Shown here: positions 17,931-27,999 of the stretch, piece after piece | How the letters are laid out: each line of letters begins with the position of its first letter | Numbering within the stretch: the first letter of the stretch is position 1 | Source of the DNA: Collinsella sp. zg1085 | GTDB taxonomy: Bacteria; Actinomycetota; Coriobacteriia; Coriobacteriales; Coriobacteriaceae | Assembly (NCBI RefSeq): GCF_018889955.1 | Contig: NZ_CP076545.1 | Coordinates: 1,240,001 to 1,304,000, forward strand | Direction of reading: 5' to 3' | Length of the DNA: 64,000 nucleotides | Made by a program: the position numbers and the translations under genes | The notes under the pieces: generated by a model | The model's input: only the letters and a program-made list of their open reading frames with translations | Told to the model about the DNA's origin: nothing | The model's database searches: none

Positions 17931-18173
17931 ATGATTTCTGTTCTTACAAATAAACGCTCAACAGCGCGTGCACGCGCACCAACTCGTATACACCTAGAGG
18001 GGATGCTCGCAAAGCTTGCATCCACACGCTTGAGCTCACGCAAACGCTATCCACGACCTCAAACATACCCAGAAATCATACGTGAGTACCCCGCCCTCAA
18101 ACTATCCCAACACGCAGACGAACACCCATCTACCCAAAAGAAAGGAAAACCAGATGAAAGTGCCACTACCTAG
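17931..18173 (+). CDS. Small basic ORF overlapping the adhesin start, unknown
   Basis: An 80-residue frame with a strong ribosome site (AAGGAG, 7 bp before ATG), 11 bp after the previous small ORF. It begins MISVLTNKRSTARARAPTRI and stays basic to the middle, then becomes polar (EHPSTQKKGKPDESATT). Its end overlaps the adhesin start by 20 bp, which suggests translational coupling. No known domain seen. The codon pattern is plausible, but conservation would be needed to prove expression. Confidence 0.4.
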   Translation: MISVLTNKRSTARARAPTRIHLEGMLAKLASTRLSSRKRYPRPQTYPEIIREYPALKLSQHADEHPSTQKKGKPDESATT

Positions 18174-21100
18174 CACCTTGCGCGCACAACAGCGCTTGTT
18201 AGGCTTTTTCTATAAAAGCCTGATAATCGCTCTGAGCTTTATTTTGGCCACATCAACGCTTCTCTCAAGTATCACTCCAAAGCTCGCTTTTGCCGAGAGC
18301 AAACAAATTAGCGTAGTCGACCATATCCATAACCCCTATTCCAGCTCTGATGCCAGTGCATTTTTCCGCACAGATAAAGGCGTTTCTTATTGTGCACAGG
18401 GCTATCTCAAAGGTCCTCAAGTAGGTCAGAAGCTCGACTTTTATGGAAACCTTGGTATTCCTGAGCTCGATTATGTGCTCTATCACGGCTACGATGGCAA
18501 AATTGTCACCTCAGTAGCAGGACTTAACGCTGAGCTCTCAGAGGTAGCAACTGCTTTGGCGGTGTGGTTAGCTATCGATACCCAGAGACCAGACGTATTA
18601 ACCTTTAGCGGAAACACCGAAACCTATCACGGAAACCGCTATGCGCGTGAGCGCTGGGAGAAAAACCCGCGCGCCGAGGTGAAACAAGCTGCATGGCAGC
18701 TCTATCAAGCAGGACTTGCCTATAAAGAGGCAGGTGGCGGTGGACTTGAGGCAGGGACAGCTCAGCTTTGGCTTAATAACACCACTAATGAGCACGGGGT
18801 CAAACCCTATCAGGCGCTTTTGACCGCCAATAAAAAGGTCGAGGTATCGGTAAAGTTTTCTAAGGTCTCAGCCAAGGCTTCGTTTACCGCAGGCAATAGC
18901 GAGTACTCGCTTGCAGGGGCAGAGTATGACATCTATCGTGCTTCTAGTAACGAGAAGGTCGCTCATATCGTGACCGGCTCAGATGGTAGCGCTAGCTATA
19001 AGCTACTACCCAACATTGATTACTATGCGATTGAGACCAAAGCACCCAAAGGCTTCAAACTTAATCCAGAGAAGCACTACTTTACAGCAAAACAAACGAG
19101 CGCCGCAGAAGAGCTGGTAGATGACCCGGGTCATGTTTTACTCTCAATTCGCAAAAAAGACTCAGCAACACTTGGAATGGCACAGCCCGGTGCAACGCTT
19201 GCAGGGGCTGAGTATACCGTTATTGATGCAAATGGTGAGACTCATACCGGCATCACCAACGACAAGGGTAATCTTGTTATTCAGGATTTGCCGCTCGGAA
19301 AGATACGTATTACTGAGACTAAGGCTCCCAAAGGCTATAAACTCGATACGGCTATACATGAGTTTGTTGTTAAAAATACGCAGCTAAACGATGCGGGTAT
19401 CTTTGAACTCGAACCTGAAGACGATTTCCGTGAGGATGTCAAAGCCTTTGATATTGAAATTGCAAAGTTCAAAGGGGTCCTTGAGCAAAAGGACGACTAC
19501 GACGGCGCAGCAACGCCAGCTCAAGGTGTAAGCTTTGAGATTATCTCAAACACCACCAACAAGACGGTAGCAACCATCACAACCAACAAAAACGGCTTTG
19601 CCACCACGCGTACTACTGATAAACCCTGGTATGGAGCGGGGATGCGCAATGAGCGCATTCAAGGCGCGCTCCCTTATGATGAGCATGGATACACGGTCCG
19701 CGAAGTTGCCTCCACCGTTCCTGCTGGTTATAAAAAGGTAGCTGATTGGACAATTAGTGCAGCCGAACAAGTAGACGGAGCACTTCTGCAATATATCCGC
19801 GATGACGCGCCACTTTCCTCTCGTATTCAAATCGTAAAGGTAGACGCTGAAAGTGGTAATACCGTGGCGCTCGCTGGCTTTGCGTTTAAGGTCAAACGCG
19901 AAGACGGTAGCTATGTAGTACAAACCAACCACTATCCCAATACTAAAAAACTCGATACTTTTGTGACGGACGAGTCGGGCATGGTAACACTCCCTGAGCG
20001 CCTAGGCTCTGGTACCTACACAGTTGAAGAGGTAGCTGCTGTAAAGCCCTATCTTTTGAACACCGAGCCGGCCACCTTTACAGTTGCATCTCGTGAGGAC
20101 GCTATAAAGCCCTTAATAATGGTAAAAATAAAAGACCACGCTGCTAAGGGAACAATTGAGCTCACAAAACTCGATAGCGAAACGCGCAATGCGCTCACAG
20201 GCGCTGAGTTTGATGTTGTGGCAGCTGAGGCCATTAAGCGCCCAGATGGCACGGTAGAGGCCGTTCAAGGACAAATCCTCGACCACCTGATAACTAACAA
20301 ACAAGGCCGCGCTACCTCAAAAGAGCTCCCCTTAGGTAGCGGTTACGCTCACTATCAGCTAAAAGAAACTAAGGCACCGAGCGGCTATGTACTCAAGACT
20401 ACACCAATTGATGTAAGTCTGTCTTATAAAGACCAAACCACCAAGCTAGTTACAACCTCAGTTGATGCGACCAATACCCCAAGTGAAACCAAGATTAAAA
20501 AGCTCGTTAAAGACACGACCGATACCCTATCTGGTGTTTCATTTGGGCTTTGGAGCGCAAGCGATGAGATAGGTATTCATCCAGAAGACGCGGGCACGTT
20601 CGCTATTCGCGCAGACCACGCACAAAAGCTCGAACTTTCCCGCGTAATAGACACCGCAACACTTGCACCGGTTGCGCTGAACCAAGATATACGCCTAACA
20701 CTTCAGGACGAAAAAGGTACAAGCTATGAGGTTGGCGAGACCGAGCAAATACTTGCTCCAGGTACCTATAAGGTTTTCGCTACGCGAGAGGGCCACGCAC
20801 TCTCACTCAAAACTGACACACTCAGTGTGTTAGCCGGACATAGCTATAGCTTGGACCTCGCACGTCACCTCTTTGGTATGGATGTTAAGGTTGTAGATTC
20901 GCCTATTAAAGGTGCGCGCCGAGTACTTCACTACAACGAGCAAGATGATGTCTATACCGCCACAGCGCTCACGCGCGGAGACTATAAGCTTCTCGCTGAT
21001 AACAAGGTGATTGATACCATCACGCTTGACGACACGCGCGCTACCTTTGCAACCCTTTCCAAAGGCAAGCTAGAACAAGTCCCTGTTCTTCTTACATCTG

Positions 21101-22899
21101 GTACGTCTGTGGTTGAAAAGACAACGGACAAGAACGGTTTCATCTCGTATAAGCGCTTGGCTCCAAGCTCTTACCGCATCACAGAGCTCTCAACGCGTCC
21201 TGGCTACGTCCTAGACCCACGTATTCACTATGTCACGGTTGATGAAGAGGGCATGACGGAAGGTAAAGCCATACATACCATCACCGCAGAAAACGACTAT
21301 ACCAAGCTTGATTTCTCCAAGCGCGATATTGCAAACGAAGAGGCGCTTGTAGGCGCAAAGCTCGAGGTTTTGGATGAGAAGGGCAAGCTCATTGAGTCTT
21401 GGACATCCACCAAAGAAGACCACCGCATAAACGCGCTTCCCCAAGGTGTTTATACCCTTGTCGAGCGTCTGACCCCTAAAAGCTATGATGAGGCAACACA
21501 GGTTAGCTTCGAGGTCAAAGACACCGGTGAGGTTCAGCGTGTTGTTATGTATGACACGCCAATCTCAATCACGGGCACCCTTGATAAGCGACAAGAAATT
21601 GCAGACCCCATACACCCCTATACAGAAGCCAATGGAGATAACAACAACACAGCAAAAACTAAGGTATCTGATACCGGGGATTATAGCTATACGCTTGACT
21701 TTAGAAATACTTCAAACACCTGGGTAGATGAGTTTAGCGTGACCGATAACCTGCGCGCCGCTGAGGCGGGGCTCGCTACCCTTACCAGTATCACCACCCC
21801 GCAAGCCTCAAAAGACTTTAACGGCAAACTTAACGTCTGGGTCAAAACCAACATGGATGCACCTCGTGCAACTCCTGCTAATGAGACCCTAAACGATGGA
21901 CACATAAACCCGTGGCTGGCCCACGAGGCAAACAAAGTAAAACTTGGTTCAGATGGGCGCGCACTTGATTACACCAACTGGCAGCTATTAGCTGATGGTG
22001 TGGATGCTACACGTGCGCGTGAGCTCAAGCTCGATGCCTTAGGGCTTCGAGCAGATGAAAAGGTTGTTGCCATTCGTTTTGAGTTTGGTCGAGTTGAAGC
22101 AGGCTTTACAACGCGCGTTGGCGCATGGGAGCGTGAGAATCTGAAAGCACAACACGATGACATTGAAGATGCGGATGCGCTCGCTCAAGCAAATGGTACA
22201 AAGGATGGCGTTGTTCTTCGTCCCGCTATCATTCATATGCAGGTAACAGATGCCTATCGTGCGGGTATCGTCCTTGAAAACCAAGCACAGCTTGACCTGT
22301 ATCGCAATGGTGGGGACGAGCCAGGCCTTGAAGACCATGATGAGGATGAGGTAGCCCAGACCCCTAAAGAGGCAACGCGTGAAATTGGGACAAGCTTCAC
22401 AGACAAAGACGGCAAGAAAACCGTTCGTCCGGGTGAGAAAACCGAGCTCGTTGATGAGGTTTCATACACAGGACTTGAAGTAGGCATTGAGCACACCATT
22501 ACCGGTACCATTATGGACAAAGCCACCGGTAAAGCGCTTCTTGATAAAGACGGACATGAAATGGTATCCACCACTACCTTCACCCCTGAGAAGGTAGATG
22601 GAGCTGCCAAGGTTATCTTTAGCATCGATACGACAAACCTCAACGGACACGACCTCGTAGCCTTCGAGGAAATGTCTATCAAGGTTAGCGACCAAGACGA
22701 GAGCGGCAAAGAGCGTGAGCGTGTACGCATAGTAGCTGAACACAAAGACATACACGATATGGGACAAACTGTTCAGGTACGTGATAAAGCGTTAGAGCAA
22801 ACCGGAGACGCACTTCCTCTTGCGGCTCTTGTAATAACAAGTATTGCAACAGGGGTAGCCTCGGTGCTTATCCATACGCGCAAGAAACACCTTACATAG
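18154..22899 (+). CDS. Large sortase-anchored adhesin with thioester domain, Cna_B/SpaA repeats and VaFE repeat
   Basis: A 1581-residue surface protein. Residues 1-48 form a signal peptide ending in LAFA. An N-terminal thioester-like domain follows (about 50-215), with the reactive Cys in SYCAQGY. Then at least six SpaA/Cna_B-type beta domains, each with the ETKAPKGF or VEEV-type strand and acidic residue associated with isopeptide bonds. A DUF-like TGDYSYTLDFRNTSNTW domain and a VaFE repeat (VRPGEKTELVDEVSYTGL to LVAFEE) precede the C-terminal sorting signal LEQTGD, a hydrophobic span and RKKHLT. It probably attaches covalently to host surfaces through the thioester. The ATG is chosen for GAAAGG and signal-peptide length. 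The sortase gene follows. Confidence 0.92.
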   Translation: MKVPLPSTLRAQQRLLGFFYKSLIIALSFILATSTLLSSITPKLAFAESKQISVVDHIHNPYSSSDASAFFRTDKGVSYCAQGYLKGPQVGQKLDFYGNLGIPELDYVLYHGYDGKIVTSVAGLNAELSEVATALAVWLAIDTQRPDVLTFSGNTETYHGNRYARERWEKNPRAEVKQAAWQLYQAGLAYKEAGGGGLEAGTAQLWLNNTTNEHGVKPYQALLTANKKVEVSVKFSKVSAKASFTAGNSEYSLAGAEYDIYRASSNEKVAHIVTGSDGSASYKLLPNIDYYAIETKAPKGFKLNPEKHYFTAKQTSAAEELVDDPGHVLLSIRKKDSATLGMAQPGATLAGAEYTVIDANGETHTGITNDKGNLVIQDLPLGKIRITETKAPKGYKLDTAIHEFVVKNTQLNDAGIFELEPEDDFREDVKAFDIEIAKFKGVLEQKDDYDGAATPAQGVSFEIISNTTNKTVATITTNKNGFATTRTTDKPWYGAGMRNERIQGALPYDEHGYTVREVASTVPAGYKKVADWTISAAEQVDGALLQYIRDDAPLSSRIQIVKVDAESGNTVALAGFAFKVKREDGSYVVQTNHYPNTKKLDTFVTDESGMVTLPERLGSGTYTVEEVAAVKPYLLNTEPATFTVASREDAIKPLIMVKIKDHAAKGTIELTKLDSETRNALTGAEFDVVAAEAIKRPDGTVEAVQGQILDHLITNKQGRATSKELPLGSGYAHYQLKETKAPSGYVLKTTPIDVSLSYKDQTTKLVTTSVDATNTPSETKIKKLVKDTTDTLSGVSFGLWSASDEIGIHPEDAGTFAIRADHAQKLELSRVIDTATLAPVALNQDIRLTLQDEKGTSYEVGETEQILAPGTYKVFATREGHALSLKTDTLSVLAGHSYSLDLARHLFGMDVKVVDSPIKGARRVLHYNEQDDVYTATALTRGDYKLLADNKVIDTITLDDTRATFATLSKGKLEQVPVLLTSGTSVVEKTTDKNGFISYKRLAPSSYRITELSTRPGYVLDPRIHYVTVDEEGMTEGKAIHTITAENDYTKLDFSKRDIANEEALVGAKLEVLDEKGKLIESWTSTKEDHRINALPQGVYTLVERLTPKSYDEATQVSFEVKDTGEVQRVVMYDTPISITGTLDKRQEIADPIHPYTEANGDNNNTAKTKVSDTGDYSYTLDFRNTSNTWVDEFSVTDNLRAAEAGLATLTSITTPQASKDFNGKLNVWVKTNMDAPRATPANETLNDGHINPWLAHEANKVKLGSDGRALDYTNWQLLADGVDATRARELKLDALGLRADEKVVAIRFEFGRVEAGFTTRVGAWERENLKAQHDDIEDADALAQANGTKDGVVLRPAIIHMQVTDAYRAGIVLENQAQLDLYRNGGDEPGLEDHDEDEVAQTPKEATREIGTSFTDKDGKKTVRPGEKTELVDEVSYTGLEVGIEHTITGTIMDKATGKALLDKDGHEMVSTTTFTPEKVDGAAKVIFSIDTTNLNGHDLVAFEEMSIKVSDQDESGKERERVRIVAEHKDIHDMGQTVQVRDKALEQTGDALPLAALVITSIATGVASVLIHTRKKHLT

Positions 22900-22998
22900 A
22901 GGCAATGCATTTGCTGAATAGGCACGCTTTAGCTATCTGGCACCTCACGTGTGTACTTACGCACACGTGAGGCGCATTCACGAGTTAGGAGCTTTTAT

Positions 22999-23727
22999 AT
23001 GCGCCCAGCCACAAAACGACGCTTTCTAAGCTTATGTATGGTCTTTGTTATAACTTTGGCACTGACTCTAGCCACATCCCTTTTGTGGCCGTATATGAGC
23101 ACGCAAGCGTCCTACAGCGGCCTTTCTCAAGTATCTTCTAAACCAGGTCGCGATTGGGATAGCCTAGAGCAACAAAATAGCGATATTGCCGCTTGGCTTA
23201 CGGTATCAGGCACCTCAATTGACTATCCGGTAGTTGCCCAGCGCGATAGTGATGCGGATGGCTTTTATTTGCATCACGATTTTTGGCGCAATCCATCCCC
23301 TTTAGGCTGTCCATATGTAGCGCGGGGTATGAGAGCAGATGATAGAGCCTTGATGGTCTATGGTCACCATATCGGATATACCGATTATGTCTTTTCAGCT
23401 CTTGCAGATGCCTATCAGCAAGAGCGCTTCGACAAACTAAAAAGCGCTCTATTAGAAACACGAGAAGGTATGGCGAGCTTTTATCCGGTGATGGCCATGA
23501 GGGTTGATATGTATTATGAGCCGGTACAAACACTGAGGGCAGAGCCTACCTTACAACCAGTACTGAATGCTCTTAAAAAAGATGCTGATGCTCTCGCGCC
23601 TCATGCAGACGATTTAATCAATCGTGCTGAGCGCATACTTATACTCGTTACCTGCTCAAATATTCGAGCTGGAATGAGTGATAGAACTCTTATCGTATTT
23701 GTATCAGGGCTTCATATGGAGTCATAG
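22999..23727 (+). CDS. Class B-like sortase
   Basis: A 242-residue sortase with one N-terminal membrane helix (about residues 9-33) and an extracytoplasmic catalytic domain. Catalytic residues are visible: His in VYGHHIG, Cys in LVTCS and Arg in SDRTLIVF. NSDIAAWLTVSGTSIDYPVV and YLHHDF resemble class B sortases. It starts after TTAGGAG, 99 bp after the adhesin gene, so it most likely anchors that adhesin (LEQTG signal). Confidence 0.92.
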   Translation: MRPATKRRFLSLCMVFVITLALTLATSLLWPYMSTQASYSGLSQVSSKPGRDWDSLEQQNSDIAAWLTVSGTSIDYPVVAQRDSDADGFYLHHDFWRNPSPLGCPYVARGMRADDRALMVYGHHIGYTDYVFSALADAYQQERFDKLKSALLETREGMASFYPVMAMRVDMYYEPVQTLRAEPTLQPVLNALKKDADALAPHADDLINRAERILILVTCSNIRAGMSDRTLIVFVSGLHMES

Positions 23728-23757
23728 GCTCTAGGTATGCTTTAACTCTTGGATTAA

Positions 23758-23787
23758 AAAGCTTGAGTGTATATACACTCAAGCTTT
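23758..23787. terminator. 30-bp perfect palindrome, bidirectional terminator
   Basis: The left arm AAAGCTTGAGTGTAT is followed by its exact reverse complement, between the convergent sortase and small membrane protein genes. A-rich before and T-rich after, so it can terminate both. Confidence 0.8.
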
Positions 23788-23821
23788 GTTGTATTCGGCG
23801 TATGCATCTAAAGGGCTTGGT

Positions 23822-24028
23822 CTATTCAAGCCCTAGCTCCTGTTGTATTGCATCAACCTCACGCTGCAAACGGTGTTTTTTGAGGGCGCGCCGTATTGTT
23901 TTATATGCCCACGCAATACCTTTACCGAGGAAATAGAACGCCCAGATTACCGTGTTAAAGGCGATACGGATGGCCTTGAACAAACACCAATACAAGCCTA
24001 TAAACAATACAGTAAAAAGAGCGAACAT
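23822..24028 (-). CDS. Small membrane protein, unknown
   Basis: A 68-residue protein with an N-terminal hydrophobic half (residues 1-40, one or two membrane spans with aromatic residues) and a basic C-terminal half (RRALKKHRLQREVDAIQQELGLE). GAGGCA-type purine stretch upstream. No family recognised. It lies just downstream of the lipoprotein gene on the same strand and may share its transcript. Confidence 0.55.
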   Translation of the reverse strand: MFALFTVLFIGLYWCLFKAIRIAFNTVIWAFYFLGKGIAWAYKTIRRALKKHRLQREVDAIQQELGLE

Positions 24029-24066
24029 GATGTGCCTCCTCGGGTCTTATGCATACGTGAGCAGTA

Positions 24067-25116
24067 TTAGCGCCTAGCTCCACAACCGGTGCAGACTTCG
24101 TAATCTTTTACTTGACGAGTTGCATACACAGGCTTTGTCTCAAAGTGACCTTCATCAATCTTTTCGGTATAGCCGGTTTGCGTGTAGCCGCCATGACCTG
24201 TACGTGCTTCCCAGTCAATGGTTGCGTCTTGGTGTGCATTAACAGCAGCAACACTATCAAAAATGGCACCGCAGGTATTACAACGATACTGAATATGGTC
24301 AACGTAGCGGATATTTGCTACCCATACCTCATCAGTACCGGATTGATAGGTCTCTTCCTTATACACCGTCTTCCATGTATGGCTATGCTGCGGCTTAGCT
24401 CCACCTTCTTGCTTGCCAGGCTTAGTACCAGGATTTGGCTCAGGGGTAGAGGCTTGAGAGCTGGTGCTGGTTGTGGGCGGCTCAGACTTTACTTGTGGCT
24501 TGTCTTTTGCAGCCTCTGAGCCTTTGCTTACTGCTTGTGTTCCCGCATCAGACTTTTTTGCCGTTTTGTTGAGGCTCTTAGTTAGCTCTGCGCGCTTATT
24601 CTCAGGTACCTTTTCAAGAGCTGTAGCTACTGACTCTTCGCTCGTGAGGTCTACCTTTTCAAGTGAGAGAGTGAGCGAATATACCCCGCCCTTGAGCGTG
24701 AACTTCACCGGTTCTGGAAGCATCCAGGTGGTTTTCTTATCCTGAGAAAGTGGCATATCACCTTTTACCGTGATAGTGTACTCACCTTCTGTAAGCTCTG
24801 TCCCTACCAACTTGTTTGGAGTGACTTTCAGCTCAGCTACTTCTTTCTCTTGGCTTGAAATGCCAAAGAGAAACACTGGGTCGCCCACGCCCCAGCCCTC
24901 AGCTCGAACCAGTATGCCGACAGTTTGGGTGGCACTTGCTTTTGAGCTTGCCGATGGCTTTGTGGAGCTCCCAGCACTACCTGCGTCTATGTTCTTTTTC
25001 TTTGGTGTGCAACCAGCTAAACCAAGTCCTGCTACTGCTACCAAAAAGCACGCATTGCGCCTTGTGAGCGTGTAGGTATTGTTGGTGTGTGCGCAGGTGT
25101 TCTGATTCTTTTTCAT
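24067..25116 (-). CDS. Lipoprotein with C-terminal zinc-finger-like Cys/His motifs
   Basis: A 349-residue protein. Basic N-region, hydrophobic stretch and lipobox LGLAGC (Cys about 36) mark a lipoprotein. A beta-rich domain follows (about 60-170), then a low-complexity Ser/Thr/Pro/Lys linker (190-245), then HTWKTVYKEE and a C2H2-like YRCNTCGAIFDSVAAVNAHQD, ending in a second CTGCGARR pair. The extracellular metal-binding module is of a kind seen in coriobacterial surface proteins. AGAAAGG supports the start at MKKNQNT rather than the longer frame. It sits beside the CRISPR array; no functional link is implied. Confidence 0.75.
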   Translation of the reverse strand: MKKNQNTCAHTNNTYTLTRRNACFLVAVAGLGLAGCTPKKKNIDAGSAGSSTKPSASSKASATQTVGILVRAEGWGVGDPVFLFGISSQEKEVAELKVTPNKLVGTELTEGEYTITVKGDMPLSQDKKTTWMLPEPVKFTLKGGVYSLTLSLEKVDLTSEESVATALEKVPENKRAELTKSLNKTAKKSDAGTQAVSKGSEAAKDKPQVKSEPPTTSTSSQASTPEPNPGTKPGKQEGGAKPQHSHTWKTVYKEETYQSGTDEVWVANIRYVDHIQYRCNTCGAIFDSVAAVNAHQDATIDWEARTGHGGYTQTGYTEKIDEGHFETKPVYATRQVKDYEVCTGCGARR

Positions 25117-25210
25117 GGGACAAACCTTTCTAATTTTTCCCCACCTCTGCTGGTTTGAGCAAATATAACACTTCGTCTGGACATAAGCTCGAATGTGGGT
25201 CTTTATCAAA

Positions 25211-27944
25211 GTTTGACTACCAGTCAGGATGTCACTGCTCCAAAACAGCTATTTAACGACTATGATGGCTTTGTTGGTTTGACTACCAGTCAGGATGTCA
25301 CTGCTCCAAAACCCATACGCTGGCTCTGTCTCTTACCTGCAGTTTGACTACCAGTCAGGATGTCACTGCTCCAAAACATATTGAGCTTGAGCAAGGCAAT
25401 ACGGTCAGTTTGACTACCAGTCAGGATGTCACTGCTCCAAAACCCAATCTCACGAGCTGGTAAGTCTTTAACAGTTTGACTACCAGTCAGGATGTCACTG
25501 CTCCAAAACAAAGAGATAGTTCGTTCAGCAGAGAAAACAGTTTGACTACCAGTCAGGATGTCACTGCTCCAAAACTTGTTTTGTTGTGCGTGATGGCTCC
25601 TACCGGTTTGACTACCAGTCAGGATGTCACTGCTCCAAAACTAGAGGATTATATTTCCCGTAGAAAAAGAGTTTGACTACCAGTCAGGATGTCACTGCTC
25701 CAAAACCTCAGATGCGAAAAGCCGGACTTGTTGGGGGTTTGACTACCAGTCAGGATGTCACTGCTCCAAAACCGGGTGATTAGAGACTGGTCAGCCTCGG
25801 TAGTTTGACTACCAGTCAGGATGTCACTGCTCCAAAACTACGTCCGGCACACATTGTTGCAAGCAATAGTTTGACTACCAGTCAGGATGTCACTGCTCCA
25901 AAACCCTACTTGCCCGTATGTCCACGTTTGAGCGTTTGACTACCAGTCAGGATGTCACTGCTCCAAAACCGTACCCACGACTAAATCTCCCTCCCAATGG
26001 TTTGACTACCAGTCAGGATGTCACTGCTCCAAAACCTTGCCAACTGGTCATCTATATTTCGATGGTTTGACTACCAGTCAGGATGTCACTGCTCCAAAAC
26101 CTCAGATGCGAAAAGCCGGACTTGTTGGGGGTTTGACTACCAGTCAGGATGTCACTGCTCCAAAACTGAATGGTGGTGACAATAGATAACTGAGCAGTTT
26201 GACTACCAGTCAGGATGTCACTGCTCCAAAACCGGGTGATTAGAGACTGGTCAGCCTCGGTAGTTTGACTACCAGTCAGGATGTCACTGCTCCAAAACGA
26301 ATACGAAATGCTTGATTTATCCCTTGATGTTTGACTACCAGTCAGGATGTCACTGCTCCAAAACGCAGAAGGTCAACGCGCTGCTGATGAACAAGTTTGA
26401 CTACCAGTCAGGATGTCACTGCTCCAAAACTCAAGCGCCATAATGCCTACCGCTCCCGTAGTTTGACTACCAGTCAGGATGTCACTGCTCCAAAACAAAT
26501 ATAACTGGAGTGGCTACTGGGGTCAGTTTGACTACCAGTCAGGATGTCACTGCTCCAAAACATTCATTGAGGGAGCAGCCCCACCCGCGCGGGTTTGACT
26601 ACCAGTCAGGATGTCACTGCTCCAAAACGCACAACTCGCGGCGGCACTTCCAACCATTGTTTGACTACCAGTCAGGATGTCACTGCTCCAAAACTCAGGG
26701 GCAAGGGGTACGCATTCTTGTGTGGTTTGACTACCAGTCAGGATGTCACTGCTCCAAAACTAACACATAAATGTGTAAGGGGGTGAGAGGTTTGACTACC
26801 AGTCAGGATGTCACTGCTCCAAAACAAGACAACGTGAGCTTAGAGGAGTTGCGCGGTTTGACTACCAGTCAGGATGTCACTGCTCCAAAACCACATGCGA
26901 GCGAAGCTGAGACGAACGTAGTTTGACTACCAGTCAGGATGTCACTGCTCCAAAACTCGTGCTGAGATTGTTGCAGGTCTTAAAACGTTTGACTACCAGT
27001 CAGGATGTCACTGCTCCAAAACTGCAAGCTCAGCAAAGTCAACACTGAACAGAGTTTGACTACCAGTCAGGATGTCACTGCTCCAAAACTTATTTTGGAA
27101 GTGCAAGCGATGAATTTGCGTTTGACTACCAGTCAGGATGTCACTGCTCCAAAACTTCATCTGAGGGAGCAGCCCCACCCGCGCGGTTTGACTACCAGTC
27201 AGGATGTCACTGCTCCAAAACTGCAAGCGCTGAGAATTGCGGGCGGTACGTGTTTGACTACCAGTCAGGATGTCACTGCTCCAAAACTTTTCACGGACTC
27301 GATATTGAGGATATATTGTTTGACTACCAGTCAGGATGTCACTGCTCCAAAACTCTAATGGCTGCAATTACTAAAGCAATTAGTTTGACTACCAGTCAGG
27401 ATGTCACTGCTCCAAAACGCGGAATCGTAGCACACGCGGCAACTTTTCGTTTGACTACCAGTCAGGATGTCACTGCTCCAAAACGCGGAATCGTAGCACA
27501 CGCGGCAACTTTTCGTTTGACTACCAGTCAGGATGTCACTGCTCCAAAACCAACAGAAAGCAAAAGCAATGAAAACGAAGTTTGACTACCAGTCAGGATG
27601 TCACTGCTCCAAAACCGTCATCGAGTGAGAAGTTTTAAGCGCGCAGTTTGACTACCAGTCAGGATGTCACTGCTCCAAAACCGTGTTTCTGTTGCCTCAT
27701 GCACCCAAACAGTTTGACTACCAGTCAGGATGTCACTGCTCCAAAACGAGATACTTTTTTGTGCTCATGAGCGTTGGGTTTGACTACCAGTCAGGATGTC
27801 ACTGCTCCAAAACGTGCCTTTAATGAGCACACAAGCCTTGAAGTTTGACTACCAGTCAGGATGTCACTGCTCCAAAACCGTCCTTGAAACGCACGACTGA
27901 ACAAATCAGTTTGACTACCAGTCAGGATGTCACTGCTCCAAAAC
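25211..27944 (-). CRISPR. Type II-A CRISPR array, 42 repeats and 41 spacers
   Basis: A 36-bp repeat, plus-strand form starting GTTTGACTACCAGTCAGGAT and ending CTGCTCCAAAAC, occurs 42 times without a mismatch seen by eye; spacers are 29-31 nt. The crRNA-sense form begins GTTTTGGAGC, so transcription runs on the minus strand from the csn2 side. Duplicated spacers: the spacer at 25707 equals that at 26101, the one at 25773 equals 26233, and the tandem pair at 27419 and 27485 is identical. The spacers at 26562 and 27156 differ by a single-base indel plus a one-base shift in end points. The distal terminal repeat is not degenerate. Confidence 0.98.
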
Positions 27945-27999
27945 CATTGAAGCAAATTCTCCTACTGCAAGGAGACGAACATCCTGACCATACAGAGCA
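27945..27999 (-). promoter_or_regulatory. CRISPR leader (short), with anti-repeat-like segment
   Basis: Only 55 bp separate the csn2 stop from the first leader-proximal repeat. On the transcribed minus strand it contains GGTCAGGATGT near 27980-27990, then TCTCC, which matches the anti-repeat strand of the CRISPR repeat. The pre-crRNA promoter must lie in the csn2 3' end or in this interval; none is clear. Confidence 0.6.

Noticed and set aside
25290-27585. Several open frames with a repeated peptide (LTTSQDVTAPK or FWSSDILTGSQT)
   Set aside because: These are translations of the CRISPR repeat, not a repeat protein.
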